Source of the DNA: Choricystis sp. odSpoLacu1
Lineage: Eukaryota > Chlorophyta > Trebouxiophyceae
Assembly (NCBI GenBank): GCA_958009055.1
Contig: OY253664.1
Location: forward strand, 62,001-126,000
Length of the DNA stretch: 64,000 nucleotides
Direction of reading: 5' to 3'
The notes under the pieces are model-generated. The model searched no databases and was not told where the DNA came from. It was given only the letters and a program-made list of their open reading frames with translations. The position numbers and the translations under genes were made by a program. How positions within the stretch are numbered: position 1 is the first letter of the stretch; every line of letters starts with the position of its first letter. Below, one piece after another: positions 32,733 through 43,960 of the stretch.

Positions 32733-35700
32733 TTAACGCCTTTTTTGGATGTTACATCGCGATCCATGTTTTAGGGGGCAGCAAGGGCCGCGACACCTCG
32801 AACACGCTCTGCCGGCTCCGTTTCTTCTACTTTTTCTCTCAGCTTCATCAAAATCAAACGGCAGCACCACCTGCAGCGCCTGCTCGCGCGGCACGCCGTA
32901 CGACGACACAATGTCGTCCTGAAAAAACTTGAGCATCCAGGCAAAGGGCACGCCCAGCAGCAGGCGGCGCGCGCGCGCGCGCGCACGCCGCCGCGTGCGG
33001 GGCTGTCGTCGTCGTCGAGCCTCACGTCCGACATGCCCACCACGTAGACGACCGAGTGCTGGTCGCGCGCGTGCTGCAGCACCCGCATCTGGGTGACGAT
33101 GTCGGCGGCGGCGGCATGGTCTTGCGCCAGGGGGGGGGAAGACGCTGTGACACCCGCGCGCACGGCGCCCGCGTCTGCCCGGCTGGGCGCCACCACCAGC
33201 GCGGCCGCGAGCGTCGCGTCGGCCGCCGCGCTCCCCGCCAGGCGGACCGCCAGGCGGTCTAGGACGTGGTCCACGACGGCCGCTGCAAAGGCCGCGTCGT
33301 GGATGGGGCGCTCCATGTAGCCGTAGCGCGCGACCACGTCGAAAAATCCTGCCACACTCGAGTCGCGCGCCAGCAGCCGTTCCGAGGGGGCCACGTCGGG
33401 CAGGGGCACGTAGCGCACGTGCAGCAGGATGTTGAGCTCGTACAGGACGGGCAGGCGGGGCAGCAGGTGGGCGAGGACGGGGGGGGCGGACCCGTCGGGG
33501 GCATCCGTGTAGAACAGGGCAACGCCGCGCACGCGCGGGATGGAGGCGGCGGGGCGCACCGAGCGGGCCAGGGGGGGGGGGGCGCGCCGATAGCGTGGCT
33601 GACGACGCGGCGGCGGCGGCGGAGGTGGCGTCGCCGGCGTCGGGGGGGGCGATGAGGAGTGTGTCGAGCGGGGTGGGGCGCACCGCGGCCGCGTGGGCGC
33701 GCGCGCCGACCAGACAGACGGTCTGGAACGCGATCCACAGGGCAGCGATGACGAGGGCGAGCCAGCCATAGCTGGGGATCTGGGGGTGGTGGTGGGTGGG
33801 GTGGTGGGTGGGGTGGCTGTGCCCCTCTCTCTCTCTCCCGAACACAAACAAACACCACCCCACCCACCCACCCACTCACCCACCTTGACCAGAGTCGCCG
33901 ACCACAGCGCTCCCTCGATGCCCGCAAACACGACAAAGAAGGCCGCCACCACCACCAGCGGCGCCCGCCACACGCACAGCAGGAGGAGGGCCATCATGAG
34001 CGTCGTCACGAGCATGACGGCCAGGACGGTCACCCCGTACGCCTCCCCAATGGACGAGGACGACTTCAGAAACACGACGACCAGCACACACATGGCGGCC
34101 AGGGTGTAGTTGATGGCCGGCACATAGATTTGGCCCACAAAAGAGCGGGAGGTGTGGAGCACGCACAGGCGCGGGAAGAAGCCCTGCGCCACGGCTTAGG
34201 CCACGATGGAGAAGGAGGCCGAGATGAGGGCTTGGGAGGCGACCACCGACTCCAGGATGGTGATGATGAGCACGGGCCAGTAGACGGGGCGCGGGATGGC
34301 CGCCCAGAAGGGGGGCCCCGTCGCGGCGGGAGTGTCGGCCGACGCGCCCGTCCATGCAGACGGATCCGCCAGCAGGACCGCGCACTGGCCCAGGTACTGC
34401 AGCACGAGGCAGGGGTAGACGAGGAGGCAGGTGTCGAAAACGATGGCTTGGCGGTTGAAGTGGCTTGTGGGGAGGGAGGGAAAGAGGGGTCGATGTTTTT
34501 TTTCTTGTGTCGTTTCGCCCACACCACAAACACTCTCTCTCCTCTCACCCAAGGTCGGCGTACAGCGCCTCCGCCCCCGTCACCGTCAGCGCGATGGAGC
34601 CCAACTGTTTCCACGCGCGCAGTGGGTCGGCCCGCACGTTGGCCACCATGTGGTGGGGCGACACCGCGGCCAGCGCGCGCAGGCCGACCGCGCCACGCGA
34701 CGCGAGCGCGAAGGCACCGACGCCTCCGATCGCGAGAAAGTAGAGCACAGACACCGGGGAGAACAGGACCGCCATGCCCCCGGTGCCCGCGCGCTGCACC
34801 GCGAACAGGGCCACCAGGATGGCGGCCGACAGGCCGACGACGGCGGGGGAGCCGGCGGCAAACGTGGAGGGAAGGGGCAGGGCGAGCCCTTCCGCGGCAG
34901 ACAGGATGGAGATGGCGGGCGTCAGCACGCCGTCCCCCAGCACCGCGCCCACGCCCGCCACCACCAGCACGCTCAGTGTGCGCTGCACGGTGGGGGAGGT
35001 GATGATGCGGCGGCGCCAGTCGGGTGCAGTGGTGGTGTCATCGACCGCCAGTTTTGCTGGCGCCCGCCACCCGGGTGACGCCTGCGCCTGCGACGCGACC
35101 GGCTGCAGGCTGGACACGGGCCACATGCGCTCCGCCCGCGCGCGCCGCGCTGCGGCCACGCCGTCATTGGTGGGCGTGCCGCCGCCACCGCCGCTGCGCA
35201 CACTGACGCCGCCGCCGCGCGCCGCCGCGTCGTCCGCCCCCGGCGCCACGCCCGCCCGCTTGAGCAGCGAGTACAGTGCAAACGTACCTCCCTCCCCATC
35301 ATCGTCGGCGCGCAGCACAATGAATGTGTACTTGGCCAGCAGGAGGGAGGTGAGAACCCAGAAGAGGGTCGACGTCGCGCCGAGCACGGCGGCGGCCGGC
35401 GGCGGGGCCGCGTAATCCTTCAGAATGGACTGCATAGTGTAGGTGGGGCTCGTCCCGATGTCGCCGTACACGATGCCGACCGCCTGCCACGCGGTCAGCG
35501 CGACGATGGCGGCGGTTGGGTTCTGGAGAATGAGAAAAACTAGGTGTGTGTGTTGCTTGTGTGTGCTGTTGTGGGCCCAACCACCCATTTTCTCTCTCTC
35601 TCTCGCCCACACACACACTGACCTGGTGCCGCTTGGCGCGCTCGCGTAGCGCGTCATCGCGCAGCCACTCGCCGCGCCGCACCGAGAGCAGGCGCGCGCG

Positions 35701-35925
35701 CGCTGGGCCGCCCCCGCTGACGGCCCGGTGCAGCAGGTCGGACAGGCGGGTGCGGAGCGAGGTGGAGCGCGGGGTGAGAGGGGGGGGGTCGTCTGAAGAG
35801 GTGCGGTGGGGGTGGTTGGTGGGGCACTGAAGAAAAGAGAGGGTCGGGCATGGCATTTCGCGTCGAACTCCTGCCCACACGCCCACACCTGGTGCTGCCG
35901 CCGACAGTGGCGCTGTCGGCGCCAT
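32733..35925 (-). CDS. KUP/HAK/KT potassium transporter with in-frame TAA and two frame breaks
   Basis: Five exons: 35889-35925, 35623-35792, 34549-35522, 33884-34463 and 32733-33779. Typical blocks: AVGIVYGDIGTSPTYTMQSI, TFALYSLLKRAGV, GAVLGDGVLTPAISILSA, GAEALYADLGHFNRQAI, VVASQALISASFSIVA, PRLCVLHTS, GQIYVPAINYTL and FLKSSSSIGEAYGVTVLAV, giving the usual membrane core and a cytosolic C-terminus (about 934 residues). Codon 483 is TAA (34196-34198), exactly where relatives have Gln in SIV.QA. The frame also breaks in a G12 run (33571-33582) and a (GC)n run (about 32964-32984); removing one base and one GC restores it. As assembled it ends at TAA 32733-32735, but the last 30 residues look non-homologous, so the end is uncertain. 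A pseudogene is possible, but the breaks match the error pattern elsewhere. Confidence 0.85.
33780..33883 (-). repeat. 104-base hairpin intron in the KUP gene
   Basis: Starts GTGGGTGAGTGGGTGGGTGG and ends CACCCCACCCACCACCACCC plus CCAG; the two halves are built of complementary GGGTGG and CCACCC units with a 40-base purine-rich loop. It is one of the clearest fold-back introns in the window. Confidence 0.75.
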
Positions 35926-36228
35926 GTGCTTGGTGACGTGCGCACAGGGCTTGGTGTGGGAGTGGGGGGCGAACAAGGAGATAGGGTCACGCGGCCGCGG
36001 CGGCGGGCAGGGTTGGGCGGGCGGTCGCGTCGAGTGTGAAGCCGCGCGCGAGGAAGCTGAATTTCACTCTGCTTTTCTCCCTTTGCCGTTCTCTCTCCGT
36101 GTGCACCCCCCCGCGGCGCGTGTGGCCCGCCGCGACTCGAGCCGCACCACCCCAGTGCAGAGACCCCCTCTGCCTGCGCGCGCGGGGGCTCTGGTTGTGT
36201 TTCCCAAACACTCATCCCCCCCCACAAA
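35926..36228. promoter_or_regulatory. Divergent region between KUP transporter and exportin-1
   Basis: 303 bases between outward-facing starts; must contain both promoters. A (tc)n-rich stretch, ctctgcttttctccctttgc, lies at 36068-36087, upstream of the exportin start. Confidence 0.45.
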
Positions 36229-39200
36229 ATGGCCGACGCTGCTCTGCCGGCCGCGGCCGCCAAGCTGCTCGACTTTGGCCAGCCGATGGATGTGGAGCTG
36301 CTGGACGCCACTGTGGCCGCGTTCTATGGAGCGTCCAGCAACGAGGAGGTGAGGTGGGAGGGAGGCGCGCGCGTCGTGCCCGCTGGAAAAAATTGGGGGT
36401 CGCGGGACTGCGCACGTGCCTGCCTCACCCTGCTGACTGGCCGCGTGCTGGCACGGTACAGGCCCAGGGACGGCGACACAGTTGGAGATGGGTAGAGAGG
36501 TGGCGGGCGCGCCCTTTTCTTTGCTTGAAACGGGGATGCCACGCGCGCGACGTCGATTCCTCCTTCGCAGGGGCGCCACACACTCGCCCCGCGTCCACCC
36601 CACCACACACACACACCTCACACCACACACACCACACCCTCCCCTCCACTCAGCGCGCCGCCGCCGAGGCCGTGCTGAAAGCTGTGCAGGCCCACCCCGC
36701 CGCGTGGTCGCGCGTGGACGCCGTGCTGGAGCGGTCGGCCTCCCAGCAGTCCAAGTTCTTTGCGCTGCAGGTGAGAGAGAGAAGAGAATGGGGGGAGGAG
36801 GTGGAGGGCGTGGGAAAAAAGGGGGTGGTTGGACGCGCCCTCGCGCCTGCCCCCTTGTTGACCCACAAGTAAACCCTCCCACCCACCCCACCTCCCCACC
36901 ACCCACAGATCCTCGAAGAAGTCATCAAGTACCGGTGGGGCGCCCTCCCCGACGACCAGCGGGCGGGCGTGCGCAACTTTGTGAGTAACCTGATCATCGC
37001 GCGCGCGGCCGACGGGGCCACCGCGCGGCGCGAGCGCGTGTTTCTGGCCAAGCTGGACTCCGTGCTCGTCCACATCCTCAAGCAGGACTGGCCCCACGCG
37101 TGGCCCTCGTTCCTGCCCGACCTGTGCGCCGCGTCCCGCACGTCGGAGAGCCTGTGCGAGAACTCGATGCTGATTCTGAAGGTGGGGTGAAAAAAGAGGG
37201 TTTTTTTGGGGTCGAAACAACAACAACAAAACCCTCTCGCTTCCACCCCCTCTCGCTTCCACCCACCCCCACCCCACAGCTCCTCTCCGAGGAAGTCTTC
37301 GACTTTTCGCGCGGTGAACTGACCCAGGCCAAAGCGCGCGACCTCAAAACGTCCCTCAACGCTCAGTTTGGCGCCGTGCACGACCTCTGCACCTTTGCCC
37401 TGGCGGCCGCGTCCCCCGCCTCCCCCTCCCTCGCGCGCGCCACCCTGGACACGCTGCACGCCTACCTGTCCTGGGTGCCGCTGGCGTACGTCTTCGAATC
37501 CGACGTCGTCGCCACCCTGCTGCGCCTCTTCCCCCACCCCCCCTTCCGCAACGCGACGCTGCGCTGCCTGACCGAGGTCGCGTCCCTGACTGTCGGCCCC
37601 GAGCACGATGCCGCCTTTGTGTCCCTGCTGACCGTGTTCATGGGGGAGCTGGCCAAAGTGTTGCCCCCCGGGACCGATGTAGCGGCCGCGTACACGTCTG
37701 GCTCCCCCGACGACCAAGACTTTGTGCAAGGCCTCGCCCTCTTTCTGACCACCTTTCTCCGCGCCCACCTGGGCGCCGTGGAAGCCGCGGGCGACGCCGC
37801 CCGCGCCCCCCTGCTGGCCGCGCTGGACGTGCTGGTGTCTGCTTCCTTTGCGCCGGACGACGAAGTGTTGAAGATTTGTCTCGACTACTGGAACACGTTC
37901 GTCCCGGGCGTCTACGCCGGCGTCACCGCCGCCGCGGCGGGGGCAGTCGGCGCGGCGGGCGGGGCTGCAGGCGGCGGCACGGTCGACGGGCGCGCGCTCT
38001 ACGCGCGCACCCTGTCCCGCCTGCGCGCGCTGTGCATCGAGCGCATGGCCAAACCCGAGGAAGTCATCGTCGTGGAGGACGACGCGGGCAACATTGTGCG
38101 CGAGTCCATGAAGGACACGGACACGCTGGCGCGGTATAAGTCGATGCATGAAACCCTGGTCTACCTGGCCCACCTGGACCACGACGACACCGAGGCCCAG
38201 ATGCAGGCCAAACTGCGCGCCCAAGCCGGTGCGGGCGCGCGCGGGGGCGACTGGTCGTGGTCCTCCCTCAACACGCTCTGCTGGGCGGTTGGCTCCATCT
38301 CGGGCTCCATGGCTGAAGACCAGGAGAACCGGTTCCTGGTGACGGTGATTCGGGACCTGCTCAACCTGTGCGAGGTGACGCGCGGCAAGGACAACAAAGC
38401 CGTCATCGCGGCCAACATCATGTACGTCGTCGGCCAGTACCCCCGCTTCCTGCGCAACCACTGGAAGTTTCTGAAGACCGTGGTCAACAAACTGTTTGAG
38501 TTCATGCATGAGACACACCCCGGGGTGCAGGACATGGCGTGCGAAACCTTTTTGAAGATCTGCCACAAGTGTCGCCGCAAGTTTGTCGTGACCCAGCTGG
38601 GCGAGGCGGAACCCTTTGTGTGTGAACTGTTGGGGGGGCTGGCGGCCACGATCCAGGACCTGGAGGCGCACCAGGTGAGAGAGTGGGTGGGGTGGGGTGG
38701 GCGAGAAGAAGAGTGTGACCGTTGTTTTGTGTTTTTCCAAAACTCACCCACCCACCCCCACCCCACCCACCAACCCCTAGGTCCACATGTTCTACGAAGC
38801 CGTCGGCCTCATCATCGGCGCCGACGCCGACCCCGCCCGCCGGGCCGCCTACCTGGACCGCCTGATGGCCCCCCCCAACGCGACGTGGGACGCAGTCGTG
38901 GCCGCCGCGTCCACCGACCCGGCCTCCCTCACCCAAGCCTCCGTCATCAAGAATGTGACCAACATTCTGCAGACGAACGCCAGCGTGTGTTCGTCGCTGG
39001 GGGCCCCGTTTGCGCCCCAGATGGAGAGGGTGTTTGGCGACGTGCTGCGCGTGTACGTTGCCTACTCGGCCGCCGTCCGCGACGCGGTGGCAGGTGGCGG
39101 CCCCCACGCCGCCCGCACCGCCGCCGTCAAAGGCATGCGCGGCGTGAAGCGGGCGTCCCTCAAACTGATCGAAACGTTTGTGGAGCGGTGCGGCGACCCG

Positions 39201-40207
39201 ACTGCGCTCGCGACTCGCTTCGCGCCTCCCCTCGCCGACGCCGTCCTGGCCGACTACGCCGCCTCCTCCCCCGACGCCCGGGACGCGGAGCCACTCACCC
39301 TGTACGCCGCCCTGGTGGCCCGCCTGCGGGATGGGGCGGCGCCGCTGGTGCCGCGCGTGTTTGATGCCACGTTCACGCCCACCCTCGCCATGATCACCAC
39401 CAACTTTGAGGACTTCCCCGACCACCGCCTCGCCTTCTTCGCCCTGCTGCGGGCTGTCGCGTCGTCATGCCCGGGCCCCCTGTTTGCGCTGGACGCGGGC
39501 GCCATCAAGCTGTTGGTGGACGCGGTCGTGTGGGCCTTCCGCCACACCGAGCGCAACGTGGCCGACGTGGGGCTCCACCTCCTGCTCGACCTGTTGACCG
39601 CGTTTGAGCGGTCCCCCGTGGCGGCCCAGTTTTACCAGGTGAGTGGTGGGGAGTGGAAAGGGAGTGGAGAGGGAAGCTGTTTTTTTTTCTTCATCTTCCC
39701 GCACCCCCACCCACCCACCCACCCCACACTCACACTCAGGCCTACTACATGCACATCGTGCGCGAAGTCTTCGCCGTCATGACCGACACCTTCCACAAGC
39801 CCGGGTTCAAGCTGCACGCCCGCATCCTGCACCACCTGTTTTCGTTGGCGCGCGCGGATGGCGGCGTCCCGTCCTCGGCCGCCCCGCTGTGGGAGGGGGG
39901 CGCCCCTGGGGCCCACCCATCCAACACGGCCTACGTCACGGGAGCGGTGACGGCTCTGCTCGCATCCTCCTTCCCCAACCTGCGGCCGGGGACGGTGGAC
40001 GCCGCGGTCGGCGGCATGTTTGCGCTGCGCGAGTTTTCGCCCTTCAAAGAGCACCTGCGCGACTTCCTCGTCCAAACCAAGCAGTTTGCGTCCCAAGACA
40101 ATGCCGACCTGTTTGCCGAGGAGGCGGCGAGGGCGGCCAACGTTGAGGCGGAGAGGTTGGCGAGCATCCCAGGCATGGTGGCGCCGCCCGCAGGGGGTGG
40201 CGAGTGA
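36229..40207 (+). CDS. XPO1: Exportin-1 (CRM1), nuclear export receptor
   Basis: Six exons, all phase 0: 36229-36348, 36654-36770, 36909-37181, 37280-38674, 38781-39638 and 39740-40207, giving 1076 residues, the family length. It carries leucine-rich NES cargo out of the nucleus with RanGTP. Highly conserved blocks include DFGQPMDVELLDATV, QDWPHAWPSFLPDLCAASRT, KSMHETLVYLAHLDHDDTE, NIMYVVGQYPRFLRNHWKF and HPGVQDMACETFLKICHKC. The Cys in MACETF corresponds to Cys528 of the human protein in the NES groove, the leptomycin B target, so sensitivity is predicted. Intron 36349-36653 is the longest; all others are fold-back type. The single gene looks intact, with no frame break over 3.2 kb of coding sequence. 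Confidence 0.97.
38675..38780 (+). repeat. Intron with complementary ends
   Basis: Starts GTGAGAGAGTGGGTGGGGTG and ends CACCCCACCCACCAACCCCT plus AG, with CTCACCCACCCACCCC just before. The G-rich 5' arm and the C-rich 3' arm can pair over about 25 bases around a T-rich loop. Confidence 0.7.
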
Positions 40208-40845
40208 AAGAGAGAGAGTGAGGGTTGAAAAACGCGGGGGCGGGCGCGCGCGCGTGTGTTTTTGATTTTTCCTTTTTCCCCAACCGCCCCCCCCCCCTCC
40301 TTTTTTCATTCCTACAAGACCGACGGCGCAGTGGGTGGTATGCTGGGCGACGCAGCCCATGCCCCCCCCCTCCTGCCCACAACCTTTTTTCCTTTTTTTG
40401 ACTGACCATCCCCCCTTTTTTTTACCACACCCGACGCACGTCCCCCCTTTTTTGGGGGGGCTTTGGAGAGAGAGAGACACACACACATACATACACGACA
40501 ACGGTGGGAGGGAGACACGACACAGAGAGTCCCCCGCGCAGGGGCGCCGCCGCCCAGAGGAAAAACACACCTCTGTCGTGTACACGGCTGGCTTTGGCCC
40601 TTTCGCTTGCGGGTGGCTGGTAGGGGAGGGAGAGTGTGTGTGCACAGTGCGTGCAAACCAACGGGAACAGACAACCTCTGTTTTCATTTTGGCTCATCAA
40701 CAGCCCGGAGCGTGTGCGGAGCGTGTGTCGGAAGCGACGGCGTCAAACACTTTCTGCCCCTGTTTCTCTCTCGAAAGTTGCGGCCCCGCGCTGTGCTTGG
40801 GCGGCCGTCCCCCTCACACATTTGCAGCCCTGCCCACTCCCCTCA
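40208..40845. other. Intergenic region between exportin-1 and the bHLH gene
   Basis: No gene seen. The first half has several homopolymer runs (c8, t7, g7) near 40287-40458 and probably includes the exportin 3' UTR; the second half precedes the bHLH start. Confidence 0.4.
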
Positions 40846-41665
40846 ATGGCTGACGCCCTCGACCCCGCCACCCTGGACGCGCTGTGGGGGGAGGGCCTGC
40901 TCGACGCGGCGCTCCCCCCGGGGGCCCCCCCCCTCCCCCCCCACGAGCGCGCCGTCAAGCGCATGCGGGAGGCAGAGCTCAGCCTGGATGCTCACCTCGC
41001 GTTCGAGGCGGGGGCACGCTCCCCGGGCGACGCCGCGCGCGACGCGCCGGCCGACTCGGGGGGCGACGACGACGGCGCGGGCGGCGCCGGCCGCGGCCGC
41101 CGCGGCTCCTCGGGCGACGGCGCGGCCAAGGCCAAGGCCAACCGGGAGCGGGCGCGGCGGGAGCGGTTGAACGACTTTGTGAGTGTTGGGAGAGGGAGGG
41201 AGAGGGGTAGGCCGCCAATGCACAGGACCGCCGACCGGTCGAGCCGTTTTCTTTCCGACCCGCGCGAGTGACTCACCCCCTTTTTCCTTCCCACGCTCCC
41301 TCCCTCCACATCAGTTCTCCGAGCTCGTGCGCGCCATGGAGCCCGCCACCCCTCACGCCGTCGTGCGCACCGACAAGGCTTCAATCGTGGCGGACGCGAT
41401 TCGACTGATCACGGCACTGCGCGCCGAAAACGGCCAGCTGCGCCAACTCAACAAGTTCATGGAGGCCCGACTGGCGGGGCTGGAGAAGGAGAGGGCGGAG
41501 GCCATGGTGCGGGCGGCGTACGCGGCGGGAGCGGCGGCCGGGGGCGGGGGGCTGTCTCCGGGTGCGGGGCCGAGTGGCGCGCCGCCCCCGCCCGAGCCGA
41601 CGCTGCTGCCGCCCGCCGACGTGGACACGTCGGCGGATGGTGTCAAGCGGCCGCCGGCGGCTTGA
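40846..41665 (+). CDS. bHLH transcription factor, ILR3/bHLH-IVc-like
   Basis: Exons 40846-41178 and 41315-41665, phase 0, 227 residues. The basic region KANRERARRERLNDF is split from the first helix FSELVRAMEP by the intron. Then come a loop and helix 2, TDKASIVADAIRLITALRAE, and a leucine-rich extension (LRQLNKFMEARLAGLEKER). The RTDKASIVADAIRLI block resembles plant subgroup IVc factors such as ILR3, which act in iron-deficiency signalling; transferring that role to an alga is speculative. The E in RERARRER is the residue that contacts the E-box. The N-terminal half is acidic and Gly-rich, the C-terminal part Pro/Gly-rich; both are probably disordered. Confidence 0.88.
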
Positions 41666-41798
41666 GTGTGTGTGTGTGTGTGTCTGGGGGAGAGAGTGAA
41701 AGTGCCTGCTTTTTTTTTTTTTTCGTTCTTCAATGCGTGTTTTGTTTAAAATCCCCTCCTCCGTCCCCCGCTGCTGCTGGTAAAAACTTCTTCCCCCA

Positions 41799-42843
41799 TC
41801 ACGCGGGCGCCATGCCGCGAGCCGTGCCGCCGCCATCCACCACCAGGGACGCCCCGGTGCAGAAGGCGGCACCGTCGGAGGCAAAAAACAGGATCGGGGC
41901 GATAAAGTCGGAGGCGGCGCCCAGGCGAAAGGCGGGCAGCGCGGCCACCGTGGCCGCGACGCGCGCCTTGGACGACAGCACGGTACGCGTGAAGGGCGTG
42001 TCCGCGGGCCCTGGCAGGACCAGGTTGGCGCGGATGCCGGCGGGGGCCCAGGCGAGGGCGAGGGAGCGGACGAGCGGGCCGAGCGCGCCCTTGGCTGTGA
42101 GTGGGGGAGGTGTTGAAAAGAGAGAGGGGGTGAGAAAACGCCCGCACACACGCCCACACACTCTCGCTTCTCCACACACCCACTTCCACACACTCACCCG
42201 CCGCATACGGCGCCTGCGTGCCATACCCCACAAAACTGGCGATCGACCCCACGACCACGATCGAGCCGCCGCGTGGCATCCTGGGGCGCGCGGTTGCCGC
42301 CGCCACCAGCACAGTCGTCGCGTTGGCCCGGATGGCGGCCTGCCAGTCGTCGTCAGTTACGTCTTCTGGGGGTTTGACGGGGCCCAGGGCGCCGGCCAGG
42401 GTGACGAGCGTGTGAATCGTGTCGACGGGGGGCAGGCCGCGCGCCAACGCCTCCCTGTCTGCCGCGTCCGCCGCCACCCCGTCCAGGACGACGTGCGGAA
42501 AGTCGTGCTGGAGACTGGTGGCCAAGTCCTTCAAGCGTCCCGCGTCGGCGTCCACCGCGATGACGCGGCCAGCCCCCGCGGCCGCGAGGCCGCGGCACGT
42601 TTCGCGCCCGAGCGCGCCGCCCGCCCCCGTCACCATCACCGTTTTGCCAGCCAGTCCAAACATGGCACCCAACGAGGTGGGTGCCGGCGCCGGGGGCAGG
42701 GGCACGCCGGGTGGGGCGACGACGGCCAGCGCGCGGCGGCGCGGGGGGTGGGGGGTGGTGGAGGCGCGGCGGTTGGCGGGCGCGGCGGCCATACCGGACG
42801 CGCGCATGACGGCGCAACCCCTCCTGAACATAGTGCGCAGCAT
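41799..42843 (-). CDS. Short-chain dehydrogenase/reductase, probably organelle-targeted
   Basis: Exons 42198-42843 and 41799-42094 (junction G|CC), 313 residues. The Rossmann start is KTVMVTGAGGALGRETC. LVTLAGALGPVKPP replaces the usual NNAG, GGSIVVVGSIASF holds the catalytic Ser, and YAAGAK (YxxxK) spans the splice junction. ASDGAAFCTGASLVVDGGG is the classical SDR C-terminus. The first 45 residues are basic and Ala-rich (MLRTMFRRGCAVMRASG), suggesting a mitochondrial or plastid presequence. The altered NNAG motif is unusual. The substrate is unknown. It belongs to the FabG-like group but is not clearly FabG. Confidence 0.83.
42095..42197 (-). repeat. Intron with complementary ends
   Basis: Starts GTGAGTGTGTGGAAGTGGGT and ends CACCTCCCCCACTCACAG. 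GTGAGTG at the donor is exactly complementary to CACTCAC before the acceptor AG. Confidence 0.65.
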
Positions 42844-42936
42844 GTGGGTGTGTGGGTGTGTGGGTGTGTGCGGTTGCGGGGGGCCAGGTTTGTTTTTCGA
42901 ATGCGGTACAGAGACTGGTTACAACACAAAAAACCT

Positions 42937-43878
42937 TCAAAACTTTGACACGCCACCCCCTACCCATCCCACTACGCCGCCCAGATCAACCAAGGGCCCG
43001 TAATGACCTGCAGCAGCCGGCGACACGGCCATGCTCACCAGCCGAGCCCCCGCCCCCGCTGCCGCAGCGACCGCGCCGGATCGCAAAAACGATGTCACGC
43101 CTTTCCGTTCCGGCCCAACAACAACAACCAGCCCGCCACCCATGGCACCGTAGTGTACGTCACGGGGTGCGCCCCCTTCCCCCATCAGCGCAGCCGCGAC
43201 GGCAGCGATGACGGACGGGCGGGCGGAGAGAGTGACAGCAGAGGAGGCGGCATCAACCCTCAACCCGCCGTCTCTGCAAAACGCGGCCCGCACGCGTGCA
43301 TCAAACCACTTGAAGGGCGGCGCCATCGCCAACAAGGCTTCCGCTTCATCCACGCTGGTAAAGGTCACATCCACCGCCGCGGCTGCAGCCGCAAAGCGCG
43401 CGTTGTCCGAGGCCAGGTCGCGCCCATCCCCGCCCCCCACCAGCGGCCACCGGGGCGGCTCAAACAGCCAGGCACGGCGCCAGGTCACGTCATGGCGGGA
43501 TGTCGCCAGTGCGGCCGCTCCACCGCCCAGCGAGTGGGCGACAACGTCGCAGGGGGTGAGGCGGAGGGCGGAGACTACGGCGGCGACGTCACTCGCTAGT
43601 GCGCTCCACAGCGACGCCGACGTCGTCGCCCAGGCAGGGGCGTCGTCGCCATCATCATCATTCCTTCTCACCGAGTCCCCGTGGCCGCGCAGGTCGAGGA
43701 AGAGGACGCGGCGCGAGGTGGTGAGCGGTGCGAGGGCGGGTTGGTACGCGCGGCCGCAGAGAGCCAGCGCGTGCAGCACGAGGATGGGAGGATCGCGTGC
43801 ATGTGACGGCACAGGCCAGGGCTCGTGCACGGCGAGGGGCCAGCCGTCGGGGGCGGCCAGGCGGTGGGTCGTCGGCAT
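42937..43878 (-). CDS. Alpha/beta hydrolase
   Basis: Single exon, 313 residues. The fold's landmarks are present: LVLHALALCGRAYQP (oxyanion region), RVLFLDLRGHGDS, the nucleophile elbow VVAHSLGGGAAAL with catalytic Ser, a cap rich in aromatic residues, and a C-terminal AGHYGPLVDL with the likely catalytic His. It most resembles esterase/epoxide-hydrolase-like members of the superfamily, but no specific substrate is evident. The ATG lies only 82 bases from that of the divergent MRS2-like gene, so the two share a very short promoter region. Confidence 0.82.
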   Translation of the reverse strand: MPTTHRLAAPDGWPLAVHEPWPVPSHARDPPILVLHALALCGRAYQPALAPLTTSRRVLFLDLRGHGDSVRRNDDDGDDAPAWATTSASLWSALASDVAAVVSALRLTPCDVVAHSLGGGAAALATSRHDVTWRRAWLFEPPRWPLVGGGDGRDLASDNARFAAAAAAVDVTFTSVDEAEALLAMAPPFKWFDARVRAAFCRDGGLRVDAASSAVTLSARPSVIAAVAAALMGEGGAPRDVHYGAMGGGLVVVVGPERKGVTSFLRSGAVAAAAGAGARLVSMAVSPAAAGHYGPLVDLGGVVGWVGGGVSKF

Positions 43879-43960
43879 CGAGAGCGAATGCCTGCGAACG
43901 AAATGTCTTCACGCACATTTGTTTGCCCCACATTTTGCCTCCCCGCTCTTCCAGCCGGCC

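Noticed and set aside
34175..34198. A very small intron around the KUP TAA
   Set aside because: It would have to be about 21 bases and would remove residues that match the family in spacing.
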